Counted from the first letter of the stretch, positions 15,387 through 23,782 are shown. The stretch: DNA of 26,738 bases from UBA1562 sp041653955 (GCA_041653955.1 JBAZEH010000021.1:1-26738); one strand, 5' to 3'. The notes: a model not told the origin generated them from the sequence alone. Numbers and translations: made by a program.

Positions 15387-17078
15387 TTACCGGAAAAATA
15401 TATCTTTCCCTTCTAACAGAACCGTCCCCCTACCGTGCCAGTCGTCTATCCTCGGGGTATATACCAGGTCAAAACTATCCGCGTTCATAAGGCTGCCTTT
15501 GAAGGCCCCCATCCCAAAACCTATCGCCTCAAGCGTGATATCGCCGTCCGTAACCCAGAATTTCAGGGTATCCCTGCTCAATACCTGCGGTTCTCCCCTG
15601 ACCTTAAGCCCTCTCGTATAAAATAACGGCTCGGGATTTCCCGTGCCAAAAGGCTCCATCCCCCTGAACTCTTCTATTACCTTTTTATCGAGATCAGCCA
15701 AAGACAACTCCATATCTATATCAATACCGGGTAGCAGGTCCTCAAGGGCCAGCTTCTCTTTCGCCAAGCAATTGATCTTATTCCTGAATTCTATTATATT
15801 ATCGCTGGTTATGATCAGGCCGGCGGCATGGCTGTGCCCTCCGAATGTCTTAAGGCAATCCTTGCATTCAAGGAGCGCCTCAAAAAGATGGAAATTCTTT
15901 ATAGAGCGCCCGGACCCCTTGCATATACCTCCTATCTTGGATATAACTATAGTGGGCCTGTAAAATTTATCCGCGAGCTTTGAAGCCACTATCCCCAGGA
16001 CGCCCTGATGCCAATCCTCCTTGGCGATAACGATTATCTTATGCTCCTTAAAGTTTATCTCGCGGTCTATAAGATCGTTCGCTTCCTCCATTATTTTTTC
16101 TTCTATTTTCTGGCGCCGGCGGTTCAGCGTTTCTATCGCCTTGGCAAGAGTCATAGAATCTTCATCCTCGCGGCTTAAAAGCAGTTTCAGCGCGGTCTCC
16201 GCGGTATCCACTCTCCCGCTGGCGTTGATGCGCGGAGCGAGTATATAACTCACAGATACCGATGTTATCCTTTTTCCTTTTATGCGGCTCGTCTCTATAA
16301 GTGCCTTGAGGCCCGGGCGTTTGGTATGCGTGAGCTTTACCAGTCCTTCCTTTACGATCACGCGGTTCTCACCCGTCAAGGGCGCCACATCCGCTATCGT
16401 GCCCAGGGAAACAAGATCCAGCTCTTCAAGCAGCTTGCTTCCGCTAAGCGCCTGGCAAAGTTTATAAGCCACTCCTACCCCGGCGAGATCCCTGTATTTA
16501 TAACCGCTGCCCTTCACTTTAGGGTTTATCAGCGCGGAGGCGGAAAGGGGCACTTCATTATTTACCGGCTCATGGTGGTCGGTCACTATTACGTCTATAT
16601 TATGCTTCCTTAATTCCTTTATCTCTTCACTATTGCCTGTCCCGCAGTCTACAGTGATCAAAAGCGATATATCCTTTTGTTTCGCGAAAAGAACGCTGTT
16701 CCTGTTCAATCCATAACCTTCGTTTATCCTGTGCGGGATATAATGGAGCGCCTCAACCCCGTTTCTGGCAAATGCCTCCTTAAGGAGCGTAAGGGCCGTC
16801 AATCCGTCAACATCATAATCTCCAAAGATCATTACTTTCTTTTTGTTTTTAACAGCGCCTTTGATAATACCGACCGCCTTCTGCATATCGGTAAACGCAT
16901 AAGGGTCCAAAAGACGGTCAGGCACAGGGTTAAGGAACTCTTCGGCTTCCTGCGGGTTCTTGATACCGCGGTTTATCAGCAACTGGGCAAGTATATTAGA
17001 AATATCCAGCTCTCTGCTTAAGGTATTTTGCAGGTCAATATTCGGGGAAGTAATATTTAATATTTTGTGGCTGCGCAC
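15387..17078 (-). CDS. recJ: Single-stranded-DNA-specific exonuclease RecJ
   Basis: This 5'-to-3' single-strand exonuclease acts in recombination and mismatch repair. The DHH phosphoesterase motifs are complete: FGDYDVDGLTA, ITVDCGT, VTDHHEP and the GVGVAYKLC block. They are followed by the DHHA1 region with RINASGRVDTAE, CKGSGRS and GGHSHAAG. The C-terminal OB fold follows. I prefer the GTG at 17078 (563 aa): it lies 10 nt past the argS stop and the protein then begins where RecJ homologues usually begin. The longer form from a TTG at 17117 (576 aa) would overlap argS by 29 nt. Neither start has a good Shine-Dalgarno. It is the last gene of the zinc-ribbon/rsfS/argS operon. Confidence 0.95.
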   Translation of the reverse strand: MRSHKILNITSPNIDLQNTLSRELDISNILAQLLINRGIKNPQEAEEFLNPVPDRLLDPYAFTDMQKAVGIIKGAVKNKKKVMIFGDYDVDGLTALTLLKEAFARNGVEALHYIPHRINEGYGLNRNSVLFAKQKDISLLITVDCGTGNSEEIKELRKHNIDVIVTDHHEPVNNEVPLSASALINPKVKGSGYKYRDLAGVGVAYKLCQALSGSKLLEELDLVSLGTIADVAPLTGENRVIVKEGLVKLTHTKRPGLKALIETSRIKGKRITSVSVSYILAPRINASGRVDTAETALKLLLSREDEDSMTLAKAIETLNRRRQKIEEKIMEEANDLIDREINFKEHKIIVIAKEDWHQGVLGIVASKLADKFYRPTIVISKIGGICKGSGRSIKNFHLFEALLECKDCLKTFGGHSHAAGLIITSDNIIEFRNKINCLAKEKLALEDLLPGIDIDMELSLADLDKKVIEEFRGMEPFGTGNPEPLFYTRGLKVRGEPQVLSRDTLKFWVTDGDITLEAIGFGMGAFKGSLMNADSFDLVYTPRIDDWHGRGTVLLEGKDIFFR

Positions 17079-17088
17079 TATCAGAAAA

Positions 17089-18747
17089 CTACATTTTCTC
17101 CGGCCTTGACACGCCAAGCAGGTCCAGTCCTGAAGCTATAGCGAGTTTTGCGCCTTTGATAAGGGCTAACCGTGCCTGGGTGAGTTCTTGATCATCCCCT
17201 AATACGCGGTGCTTATCGTAGAATTTGTGGAAAGTCTCGGAGAGCGCCTGTAAATAAACGGTAAGCATATAAGGATCAAGGGTAGTATAACAGATATTCA
17301 ATATAAACGGGAACTGCCATATCTTCTTTATCAATTCTATCTCTTCGTTCTCTTTCAAAAAGCTTAAATCCGCCTTTTTAAAGGATATCCCGGCAGGGCT
17401 ATTCTGCAGGATACTGCATATCCTGGCGTGCGCGTACTGGACATAATAAACGGGGTTTTCCGAGGTATGTTTCTTGGCGATATCCAGGTCAAAATCCAGG
17501 TGGCTGCTCGTGCGGCGCATAAGAAAAAAGAATCTTGACGCGTCTACGCCGACCTCATCAAGGACCTCCCGTAAAGTTATATACTGCCCGCGGCGGGTAG
17601 ACATTTGCACGGGCTTGCCCTCCCTGAAAATAGAGGCCAGCTGCACAATGATAATTGAAAGTGAACCAGGGTCCTTGCCAAAAGCGTTGACCGCCGCCTT
17701 AAGCCTGCCTATATACCCGTGATGGTCCGGGCCCCAGAGATTTATTAGCCATTCGAACCCCCGCTTGAATTTATCCTGGTGATAAGCGATATCCGGGGCA
17801 AGATATGTATAGCTGCCGTCGCTCTTCACCACCACCCTGTCCTTATCGTCGCCAAAGAGGGTGGATTTAAACCATAAGGCGCCATCCTGTTCATATAAAA
17901 ATTCTTTCTTCTTCAGGAGTCCAAACACCTCATCTATCTTCCCGCTCTTCCTTAGCTTCTTCTGGCTGTACCAGTAGTCAAACTTCACGCCAAAATCCTC
18001 AAGCTCCTTTTTTATTATACCCAATATGTGCTCTACGCCGAATTCAGAGAAATCCTTCACCTTAAGCCCGCGTTCCCGTATCTCTTTTGCCATATCATAG
18101 ATATACTCCCCCTGATAATGGTCTTCCGGGAACTCAATCTTTTCTCCGGATAGCTCCTTAAGCCTTAGCTCTATGGAGTTACCCAGTATATTTATCTGGT
18201 TTCCTTCGTCGTTAAGGTAATACTCCCTCTTTACGCTAAAACCCAGGCACTCAAGCACGTTAGCCAGCGCGTCTCCCGCCGCCGCCTGCCTGGCGTGGGC
18301 GACCGATAACGGCCCGGTCGGGTTAGCGCTCACAAATTCAATAAGCACGCGCTTTCCCTTGCCGATATCCGTTCTTATGAAGCCTTCCCCCTTGGAGATT
18401 ATACCGCGCAGGTAACCGTGAAAATATGCCTCGCTTAAATAGAAATTAAGAAAACCCGCCCCTTCAACCTTTACTTCCTTTATATGGCCCTTTAGCGGCC
18501 CATCCTTAAGATGCCTGTTTATCTTTTCCGCGATAGAATCCGCTATCTCGCGCGGAGATTTGCGCGCCGGTTTGCTCAATCTGAACGCCACATTGGTAGA
18601 AAGGTCCCCATAACGGGTATCTTGCGGCAGGTCAAGGTATAAAAAACCGTCATAAGCCTTATCCAGGCCCAGCTCTTTCAATGAATCATTTATCGCTGTC
18701 TGCAACAGTTCTTTGATATCTTTTTTCATCTTATCTTTGAATAGCAT
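17089..18747 (-). CDS. argS: Arginyl-tRNA synthetase
   Basis: The 552-aa class I synthetase charges tRNA-Arg. It has the N-terminal ArgRS additional domain (about 8-105, with RYGDLSTNVAFRLSK), the catalytic domain opening with EFVSANPTGPL (138-147), the KMSKS-region counterpart VQMSTRRGQYITL and the anticodon-binding helical domain ending in LLGVSRPEKM. The HIGH box reads S148-V-A-H151: its first histidine is serine, while the second is kept. The KMSKS region lacks its first lysine, which is common in ArgRS. The ATG at 18747 is assumed; a second Met at 18729 is possible, and neither has a strong ribosome binding site. A GC-rich hairpin separates it from rsfS. No T-box leader is seen. Confidence 0.95.
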   Translation of the reverse strand: MLFKDKMKKDIKELLQTAINDSLKELGLDKAYDGFLYLDLPQDTRYGDLSTNVAFRLSKPARKSPREIADSIAEKINRHLKDGPLKGHIKEVKVEGAGFLNFYLSEAYFHGYLRGIISKGEGFIRTDIGKGKRVLIEFVSANPTGPLSVAHARQAAAGDALANVLECLGFSVKREYYLNDEGNQINILGNSIELRLKELSGEKIEFPEDHYQGEYIYDMAKEIRERGLKVKDFSEFGVEHILGIIKKELEDFGVKFDYWYSQKKLRKSGKIDEVFGLLKKKEFLYEQDGALWFKSTLFGDDKDRVVVKSDGSYTYLAPDIAYHQDKFKRGFEWLINLWGPDHHGYIGRLKAAVNAFGKDPGSLSIIIVQLASIFREGKPVQMSTRRGQYITLREVLDEVGVDASRFFFLMRRTSSHLDFDLDIAKKHTSENPVYYVQYAHARICSILQNSPAGISFKKADLSFLKENEEIELIKKIWQFPFILNICYTTLDPYMLTVYLQALSETFHKFYDKHRVLGDDQELTQARLALIKGAKLAIASGLDLLGVSRPEKM

Positions 18748-18766
18748 TTTTCGGCGAGCGTTAAAC

Positions 18767-18793
18767 CCCCGCCCCTTGGTGGAAGGGGCGGGG
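18767..18793 (-). other. Strong GC hairpin in the rsfS-argS intergenic region
   Basis: CCCCGCCCCTT (18767-18777) and AAGGGGCGGGG (18783-18793) form a perfect 11-bp stem with a five-base loop. On the transcribed minus strand it is followed only by GTTT and then AACG, so the U-tract of a real terminator is missing. It lies 19 nt upstream of the argS ATG and could act as a partial attenuator, an mRNA-stability or processing element, or a dispersed repeat. Confidence 0.75.
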
Positions 18794-18829
18794 AGATCTG
18801 CGAGAGGAAATAACGAAAAGGAAGAAAGA

Positions 18830-19216
18830 TTACTTCTTTTTGCTTCTTGGTATCCTTACACGCTTAGCATCAGACCAGAGCCTCTCTAAATTATAAAACT
18901 CTCTCACCGGCTCATAAAAAACGTGCGCCACTACAGATGAAAAATCCGCGACTATCCATCCGGACTCATCGTTAGCGGAGACCTTAGAGAGAGGTTTTAT
19001 CCTGTCTTTGGATAAGTCTTCTTCTATATATTGCGCTATGGCATTCGCCTGTCTCAGGGAGGTCGCGCTCATAATGACAAAATAATCGCAAAAACCCGAA
19101 ACGGCGCGCATATCAAGAATAACTACCTTCTTGGCCTTTTTAGACTTAGCAAGCTCCGATACACGCAGTGCTATCTTCTTTGCTTCTATTATTACGTGCC
19201 TCCTTATGGATACCAA
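18830..19216 (-). CDS. rsfS: Ribosomal silencing factor RsfS
   Basis: RsfS binds L14 (uL14) on the 50S subunit and blocks subunit joining in starvation. The protein shows the family core VVILDMRAVSGFCDYFVIMSA, SLRQANAIAQYIEEDL, and GWIVADFSSVVAHVF with the REFYNLERLW ending. The start is the unusual point. The longest reading begins at a TTG (19216) with no ribosome binding site. A perfect Shine-Dalgarno AAGGAGG (19205-19199) lies inside that reading, and the codon at ideal distance is ATA (19192-19190), with no ATG, GTG or TTG nearby. An AUA start would give about 120 aa, matching the usual N-terminal length. The coordinates given are the outer limit. Confidence 0.92.
   Translation of the reverse strand: MVSIRRHVIIEAKKIALRVSELAKSKKAKKVVILDMRAVSGFCDYFVIMSATSLRQANAIAQYIEEDLSKDRIKPLSKVSANDESGWIVADFSSVVAHVFYEPVREFYNLERLWSDAKRVRIPRSKKK
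19199..19205 (-). promoter_or_regulatory. Shine-Dalgarno sequence deciding the rsfS start
   Basis: AAGGAGG on the minus strand is fully complementary to the 16S rRNA 3' end. Six bases (CACGTA) separate it from two consecutive ATA codons, the only plausible initiation positions. Confidence 0.65.
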
Positions 19217-19238
19217 AAAAAACAGGTGCCTTAAGCTA

Positions 19239-19388
19239 TTATTTCTTTCCTAAGATCCTGTACATACCCGTGCCGCACTCAGGGCATTTTCCCTTTGCCG
19301 CTAAACGGCCGTTCTTCATGGTGACCTTCTGTTCGTCTTTCATCTCTTTTGTTTTCTTGCACTTCACGCAATATCCCTTTTCTGCCAT
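19239..19388 (-). CDS. Small zinc-ribbon protein (DUF5679-like)
   Basis: This 49-residue protein has two CxxC knuckles, CVKC near residue 7 and CPEC near residue 35, separated by a charged segment (KKTKEMKDEQ, then VTMKNGRLAAKGK). It ends in CGTGMYRILGKK. The pattern (GYCVKC, then VTMKNGR, then KGKCPECGT) resembles the DUF5679 family of small zinc ribbons, whose function is unknown to me. A very strong ribosome binding site, GGAGGAG, sits just before the ATG. It is the first gene of the rsfS-argS-recJ transcript and has a clear promoter. A binding partner in ribosome or nucleic-acid work is plausible from context only. Confidence 0.85.
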   Translation of the reverse strand: MAEKGYCVKCKKTKEMKDEQKVTMKNGRLAAKGKCPECGTGMYRILGKK

Positions 19389-19448
19389 TTCTCCTCCTTT
19401 TGGTTGATCCCGCTACCTCTGGCAGGATGCCCATCATAATATTGGATT

Positions 19449-19477
19449 ATGGTATCATATGTTAATTTACGTGTCAA
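19449..19477 (-). promoter_or_regulatory. Promoter of the zinc-ribbon/rsfS/argS/recJ operon
   Basis: On the minus strand there is a perfect TTGACA (19477-19472), a 17-bp spacer and TACCAT (19454-19449, four of six consensus bases). The -35 box starts right after the stop codon of the upstream CNNM gene. The leader to the zinc-ribbon ATG is about 54 nt. Confidence 0.65.
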
Positions 19478-20503
19478 TTAATTCTTATCTAAATCGTACT
19501 GCGAGTGTTTTTCTTCTATCTCGCCAACGATCTCTTCAAGCAGGTCTTCAAGCGTTACCAGGCCCACCGCCTTTTTATGTTCATTCACCACTATCGCGAT
19601 CTGGACCCTGTCTATCTGGAATCTTTTAAGCAGTTCGTTAACGCGCAAGGCAGCCGGTACATAGTATGGCTTATGCACGAGGTCATGCAGCACGAATAAT
19701 TTCTTATCCCTTAACACATAAAGAAGGTCCCTCGCGTAAATTATACCTACAATATTATCCGGAGAATTTTCGTAAACAGGCAGGCGGGCGTGCCCCTCCT
19801 CCACAAAGACATCCAGCATCTCTTCTGCGTTAGAATTTATATTTATGGCGGTAATCTTGTCTTCCGGCACCATCACCTCTTCCACCTTCGTATCCCCGAA
19901 TTCAAATATGCGGTGGAGCATTTTTCTCTCTTCGTCGCTCAAAACACCTTCCTCCTTACCTATCTCTATCATCATGCGCAATTCCTCCTCGGTGATGAGC
20001 GGTGATCTCTTGGTTGATTTAACCCTGAAGAGCTTGAGGATAAGGCTGCTGGTAGTAGTAAAGATAAGTATGATCGGATGGAATATCTTGATGAATACTT
20101 CCATAGCCGGAGCGGTAAATAACGCTACCTTTTCCGTGTGCTTGGTCGCCAATATTTTAGGGGTTATTTCGCATACGATAAGGACAAAGGCTGTTGACAC
20201 GAACGTGGACACAATCACGCCTAAGTGATAACCTAATATATGGACGAATATGGCGGTAACGACAGCCGATATAGCGATATTAACGAAATCGTTTCCGATA
20301 AGGATCGCGGCTATGAATTTATCTAATTTTGTTACCAGGCGGTGAATATTCTGCGCATGTTTCACCCCCTTCGCTATCATATTACGCAGGCGTATCTTGC
20401 TTAAGGCTATAACGGCCGTCTCCGAGGCGGAGAAAAAGAAAGACCCCAGCGCCAGCAGCATAAGAAATAACAGGATTATAGGCAGGGGGATGAGAAAAGG
20501 CAT
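19478..20503 (-). CDS. CNNM/CBS-pair membrane protein (HlyC/CorC family, short form)
   Basis: The 341-aa protein has an N-terminal CNNM (DUF21) membrane domain with about four hydrophobic segments (1-25, 58-85, 92-115, 127-158) and the typical FFSASETAVIALSKIRLR block. It then has two CBS domains (about 200-330; VMVPEDKITAI begins the first, VGLVTLEDLLEEIVGEIEE ends the second). Members are linked to magnesium or cobalt transport. The C-terminal CorC/HlyC domain of about 80-90 residues seen in most family members is absent; the protein ends right after the second CBS domain with a normal stop. It begins four bases after the M16 peptidase stop, with no clear ribosome binding site. Confidence 0.9.
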   Translation of the reverse strand: MPFLIPLPIILLFLMLLALGSFFFSASETAVIALSKIRLRNMIAKGVKHAQNIHRLVTKLDKFIAAILIGNDFVNIAISAVVTAIFVHILGYHLGVIVSTFVSTAFVLIVCEITPKILATKHTEKVALFTAPAMEVFIKIFHPIILIFTTTSSLILKLFRVKSTKRSPLITEEELRMMIEIGKEEGVLSDEERKMLHRIFEFGDTKVEEVMVPEDKITAININSNAEEMLDVFVEEGHARLPVYENSPDNIVGIIYARDLLYVLRDKKLFVLHDLVHKPYYVPAALRVNELLKRFQIDRVQIAIVVNEHKKAVGLVTLEDLLEEIVGEIEEKHSQYDLDKN

Positions 20504-20507
20504 TATA

Positions 20508-21776
20508 TTAATTCAATCTTAGTCTTTCGTAGATGTTGTTTTTGATACTCTTTAAGGGGCCTATAACGGCAAGGTTCATGTTCTCTTCCCTGAATATCCT
20601 TCCGGCTGCCGCGCGTATATCCTCGCGGCTTATCTTATTTACCTTATTTATCGTATCTTTCAGGGAATGAACTTCATCAAGCGTAGAGATGGATTCCCCA
20701 AGCCACAGCATATGGTCTAATGTCTCTTCCAGTGAAAGCGCAAGCTGCCCCAAATAAAATTCTTTCGCGCGCCTGAATTCATCCCTGCTTACCAGCTCGC
20801 GCCTGATCTTGCCTAATTCCTTCAGGATAAGGCCGAGAGAATCCTCAACTTTACGGTTATCTATGCCAGCGTGGACTATAAAGGCCCCCGTATCCTTGAA
20901 ATACTTCGCCTGCGTGCCTATCTCATACGCAAGCCCCCTCTTCTCCCTGACCTCATTAAAGAGCCGGCTGGACATATTCGCCCCCAATATTATATGCAGG
21001 AGAGTTTGATCGTATCTTGCGGGATCGCTTCTTTTAACGCTATGGAATCCGAGCGCCAAATGCGTCTGCTCGGTATCCTTATGCAATAATTTTAATTGCG
21101 GGCGGCGCTGCGACTCTCTTACAGGAAGAAATTCATTAACATCCTTTCTCTTAAGGCGGGAGAATATATCCCTTACCCCGCCTACCAATTTATCATGTTT
21201 CAGCAGGCCTGCGGCGCTAATCACCATATTGGAAGGGGCATAATAATGTTTTTTGAATGAATCCAGCTTTTCTTTATTTATCCTTTTTACCGACTCTGAT
21301 GTGCCGGCAATAGGCATACCCAGGGGCTGATCAGGCCATAAGAGTTCATCAAGCAGTTCATGAACATAACTCTGCGGAAGGTCCTTATACATCTTTATCT
21401 CTTCCAGGATAACGGTCCTCTCTTTTCTTATCTCATCAGGAAGAAGCAGCGAGTTCACGGACATATCACAAAGGATATCCAGCGCCAGGCCCAGGTGGCG
21501 ATATGGCAGTTTAACCAGGTAGCAAGTCAGCTCTTCGGAAGTAAATCCATTCAGAGAACCCCCTACCCCTTCTATGGATTCCTTTATCTTGCGGCAAGAG
21601 TATCTCCTGCTCCCCTTAAAGGTGAGATGCTCAAGGTAATGGGCTATCCCTTTATTTTCACGGGACTCATTCCTGCCGCCCACTTTTATCCATATGCCTA
21701 TGGCGACAGACTGCATCTTCTTCATAGGATAAGTAATTATCCTTAATCCGTTATCTAATGTAGTCTTTTTATACAT
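20508..21776 (-). CDS. M16 family zinc metallopeptidase (processing-peptidase-like)
   Basis: The 422-aa protein has the inverted zinc motif HxxEH at H46-Y-L-E49-H50 (GIAHYLEHLTFKGS) and a downstream glutamate in the ERTVILEEIKMYKD segment as third ligand. The second half, starting near LKLLHKDTEQTHLALGF, holds the inactive partner fold, including the EVREKRGLAYEIG block that closes on the substrate. The length fits the bacterial homologues of mitochondrial processing peptidase, often found near pnp. The substrate is unknown. It starts five bases after the trpA stop and is followed four bases later by the CNNM gene, so it belongs to the trp transcript. Confidence 0.93.
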   Translation of the reverse strand: MYKKTTLDNGLRIITYPMKKMQSVAIGIWIKVGGRNESRENKGIAHYLEHLTFKGSRRYSCRKIKESIEGVGGSLNGFTSEELTCYLVKLPYRHLGLALDILCDMSVNSLLLPDEIRKERTVILEEIKMYKDLPQSYVHELLDELLWPDQPLGMPIAGTSESVKRINKEKLDSFKKHYYAPSNMVISAAGLLKHDKLVGGVRDIFSRLKRKDVNEFLPVRESQRRPQLKLLHKDTEQTHLALGFHSVKRSDPARYDQTLLHIILGANMSSRLFNEVREKRGLAYEIGTQAKYFKDTGAFIVHAGIDNRKVEDSLGLILKELGKIRRELVSRDEFRRAKEFYLGQLALSLEETLDHMLWLGESISTLDEVHSLKDTINKVNKISREDIRAAAGRIFREENMNLAVIGPLKSIKNNIYERLRLN

Positions 21777-21781
21777 TGGGG

Positions 21782-22567
21782 TTATACTGCCAGGTTAGAA
21801 ACGAACCGGCAGACATTTTTGACCAGGCCGGGCTTGCCTATATTCCTTTTGATCTCTTTGACTATGGCGCTGCCTACTATCACCCCGTCGGCTATCTTGT
21901 CTATCGCCTTTACCTGTTCAGGGCGGGACACTCCGAATCCGACACAAACAGGTTTATCAGCGATCTTTTTGACCAGCTTCAGGTTAACCGCCAGATCACA
22001 TGGAAGGGCCTGACGGGGGCCTGTAACGCCTGTCAATGAAACGTAGTAGATAAAACCGCGGGATGCCCTGGATACGAACTTAATGCGCTCGCGCGTGCTC
22101 GTCGGAGAAAGGAAAAATATCGTATCTAAGCCGTATTTATTGGCTGATCTCATAAAAACCGCCCCCTCTTCAGGAGGAAGGTCCGGTATGATCACTCCGT
22201 CCACTCCGCTCTTTACGGCTATGCGCGCGAACTTATCTTCGCCGAAACAGAACACGGGATTGTAGTAAGTCATCAGGCAGATAGGTATATTTACAAACCC
22301 CCTCACGCCTTTCACTAAATTCAATATATCGTTCAGATTTACCCCTCTCTTCAAGGCTGCCTGCGATGAATCCTGTATAATAGGCCCGTCCGCCAAAGGG
22401 TCGGAAAAAGGCACGCCCAGCTCTATAATATCCACCCCTGAACCGGGAAGCTCCAATATCAGCCTCCTGGTAATCTCAAGGTTAGGATAACCCGCTGTAA
22501 TAAAAGCGATGAACGCCTTTTTATTCTGTCTTTTTAACGCGCTAAATTTACGGCTGATGCGGCTCAT
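21782..22567 (-). CDS. trpA: Tryptophan synthase alpha chain
   Basis: The 261-aa TIM-barrel subunit cleaves indole-3-glycerol phosphate and passes indole to TrpB. The catalytic glutamate lies in DIIELGVPFSDPLADGP and the catalytic aspartate follows in the same block. GFGVSRPEQVKAI and VDGVIVGSAIV form the phosphate-binding end. Length is normal. The ATG overlaps the trpB stop by four bases, giving translational coupling of a two-subunit enzyme. No trpC, trpD, trpE or trpF lies next to it, so the rest of the pathway must be elsewhere in the genome or absent. Confidence 0.97.
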   Translation of the reverse strand: MSRISRKFSALKRQNKKAFIAFITAGYPNLEITRRLILELPGSGVDIIELGVPFSDPLADGPIIQDSSQAALKRGVNLNDILNLVKGVRGFVNIPICLMTYYNPVFCFGEDKFARIAVKSGVDGVIIPDLPPEEGAVFMRSANKYGLDTIFFLSPTSTRERIKFVSRASRGFIYYVSLTGVTGPRQALPCDLAVNLKLVKKIADKPVCVGFGVSRPEQVKAIDKIADGVIVGSAIVKEIKRNIGKPGLVKNVCRFVSNLAV

Positions 22568-23745
22568 ATCTTAAGGCTCCCTACAACTATATCCAGGTCC
22601 TTATCCCCTCTGCCGGAGAGACAAAGGATAATAGTAGAATTCCTGCGTATACCTTTCATCCTGGTCAGATAGAATATCGCGTGACTGGGCTCTAAAGCGG
22701 GGATTATCCCTTCTGTTTCGGATAGCATTTTGAACCCTTTCAATGCTTCTTTATCATTCACCGCCACATATTTTGCCCTGCCGGTCTTATTATAATACGC
22801 GTGCTCCGGCCCTACGCCGGGATAATCAAGCCCCGCGGCAATAGAATGCGCTATCTTTACCTGGCCGAACTTGTCTTCCAGGAGGCCGGATTTAGAGCCA
22901 TGCAATACTCCCGTATCTGCGACTACCAGGGTAGCTGCGTGCTTTCCTGATGAGACTCCTGTCCCTCCCGCTTCAACTCCGATAAATTTTACCTTTTTAT
23001 CATTATAAAAAGGATAAAATAGCCCTATGGAATTACTGCCGCCGCCTACGCAGGCAACAAGATAATCCGGCAGTTTACCTTCTTTCTTCAATATCTGTTT
23101 TCTTGCCTCGCGTCCGATCACGGACTGAAAATCCCTTACCATCATAGGATACGGATGCGGGCCGACCACAGAGCCGATTATATAATGCGTAGTGCGCACG
23201 TTGGTAACCCAATCCCTTAGCGCCTCGGTAGTAGCGTCCTTTAATGTTTTTGAGCCGCTCTTAACAGGCACTACCTTCGCGCCCAAAAGTTCCATCCTGA
23301 AAACATTTAGCCTCTGCCTCTCTATATCATCTTCCCCCATATATATATCACACTCAAGCCCGAACATCGCCGCGACAGTAGCGGTAGCGACTCCATGCTG
23401 CCCTGCTCCGGTCTCGGCTATAATACGCCCCTTTTTCATCCGAAGCGCAAGCAGGACCTGGCCCAGGGTATTATTTATCTTATGGGCCCCCGTATGCAGG
23501 AGGTCTTCTCTTTTAAGGTATATCTTTTTTATCCCTAAGGACCGGCTTAAATTTTCTGCAAGATACAGCGGGGTGGGACGGCCTGCGTATTCTTTCAGGT
23601 AATAGTCAAATTCCTGGATGAATTTCTTATCCCCGCGGGCCTTTCTATACTCCTTCTCCAGCTCATCAAGGGCATAGATAAGCGTTTCAGGGACATACCT
23701 GCCGCCGAATCCGTCGAAGTGTCCTTTTTTATCCGGTAAGCTCAT
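22564..23745 (-). CDS. trpB: Tryptophan synthase beta chain
   Basis: The 393-aa PLP enzyme joins indole and serine. The PLP lysine is in LLHTGAHKINNTLGQ, the glycine-rich phosphate loop is CVGGGSNSIGLF, and AETGAGQHGVATA and the ending with CLSGRGDKD are typical. Its size and N-terminus (GHFDGFGGRYVPETL) mark it as TrpB1, the form that pairs with TrpA. GAGG lies about seven bases before the ATG. The leader is only about 30 nt, so no trp-type attenuator or Trp-rich leader peptide is present. Confidence 0.97.
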   Translation of the reverse strand: MSLPDKKGHFDGFGGRYVPETLIYALDELEKEYRKARGDKKFIQEFDYYLKEYAGRPTPLYLAENLSRSLGIKKIYLKREDLLHTGAHKINNTLGQVLLALRMKKGRIIAETGAGQHGVATATVAAMFGLECDIYMGEDDIERQRLNVFRMELLGAKVVPVKSGSKTLKDATTEALRDWVTNVRTTHYIIGSVVGPHPYPMMVRDFQSVIGREARKQILKKEGKLPDYLVACVGGGSNSIGLFYPFYNDKKVKFIGVEAGGTGVSSGKHAATLVVADTGVLHGSKSGLLEDKFGQVKIAHSIAAGLDYPGVGPEHAYYNKTGRAKYVAVNDKEALKGFKMLSETEGIIPALEPSHAIFYLTRMKGIRRNSTIILCLSGRGDKDLDIVVGSLKI

Positions 23746-23782
23746 ATTATTAACCTCTTTATCTTTCTGATACTAACGCACT

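Noticed and set aside
18767..18793. Intrinsic terminator between rsfS and argS
   Set aside because: The stem is strong, but only three T follow after a G, far less than the run seen in the real terminator at 1371-1361.
18748..18829. T-box riboswitch upstream of argS
   Set aside because: Only 82 nt are available, no T-box core sequence is found, and the hairpin has no antiterminator alternative.
23746..23782. Trp attenuator or leader peptide before trpB
   Set aside because: The predicted leader is about 30 nt, has no Trp codons and no alternative hairpins.
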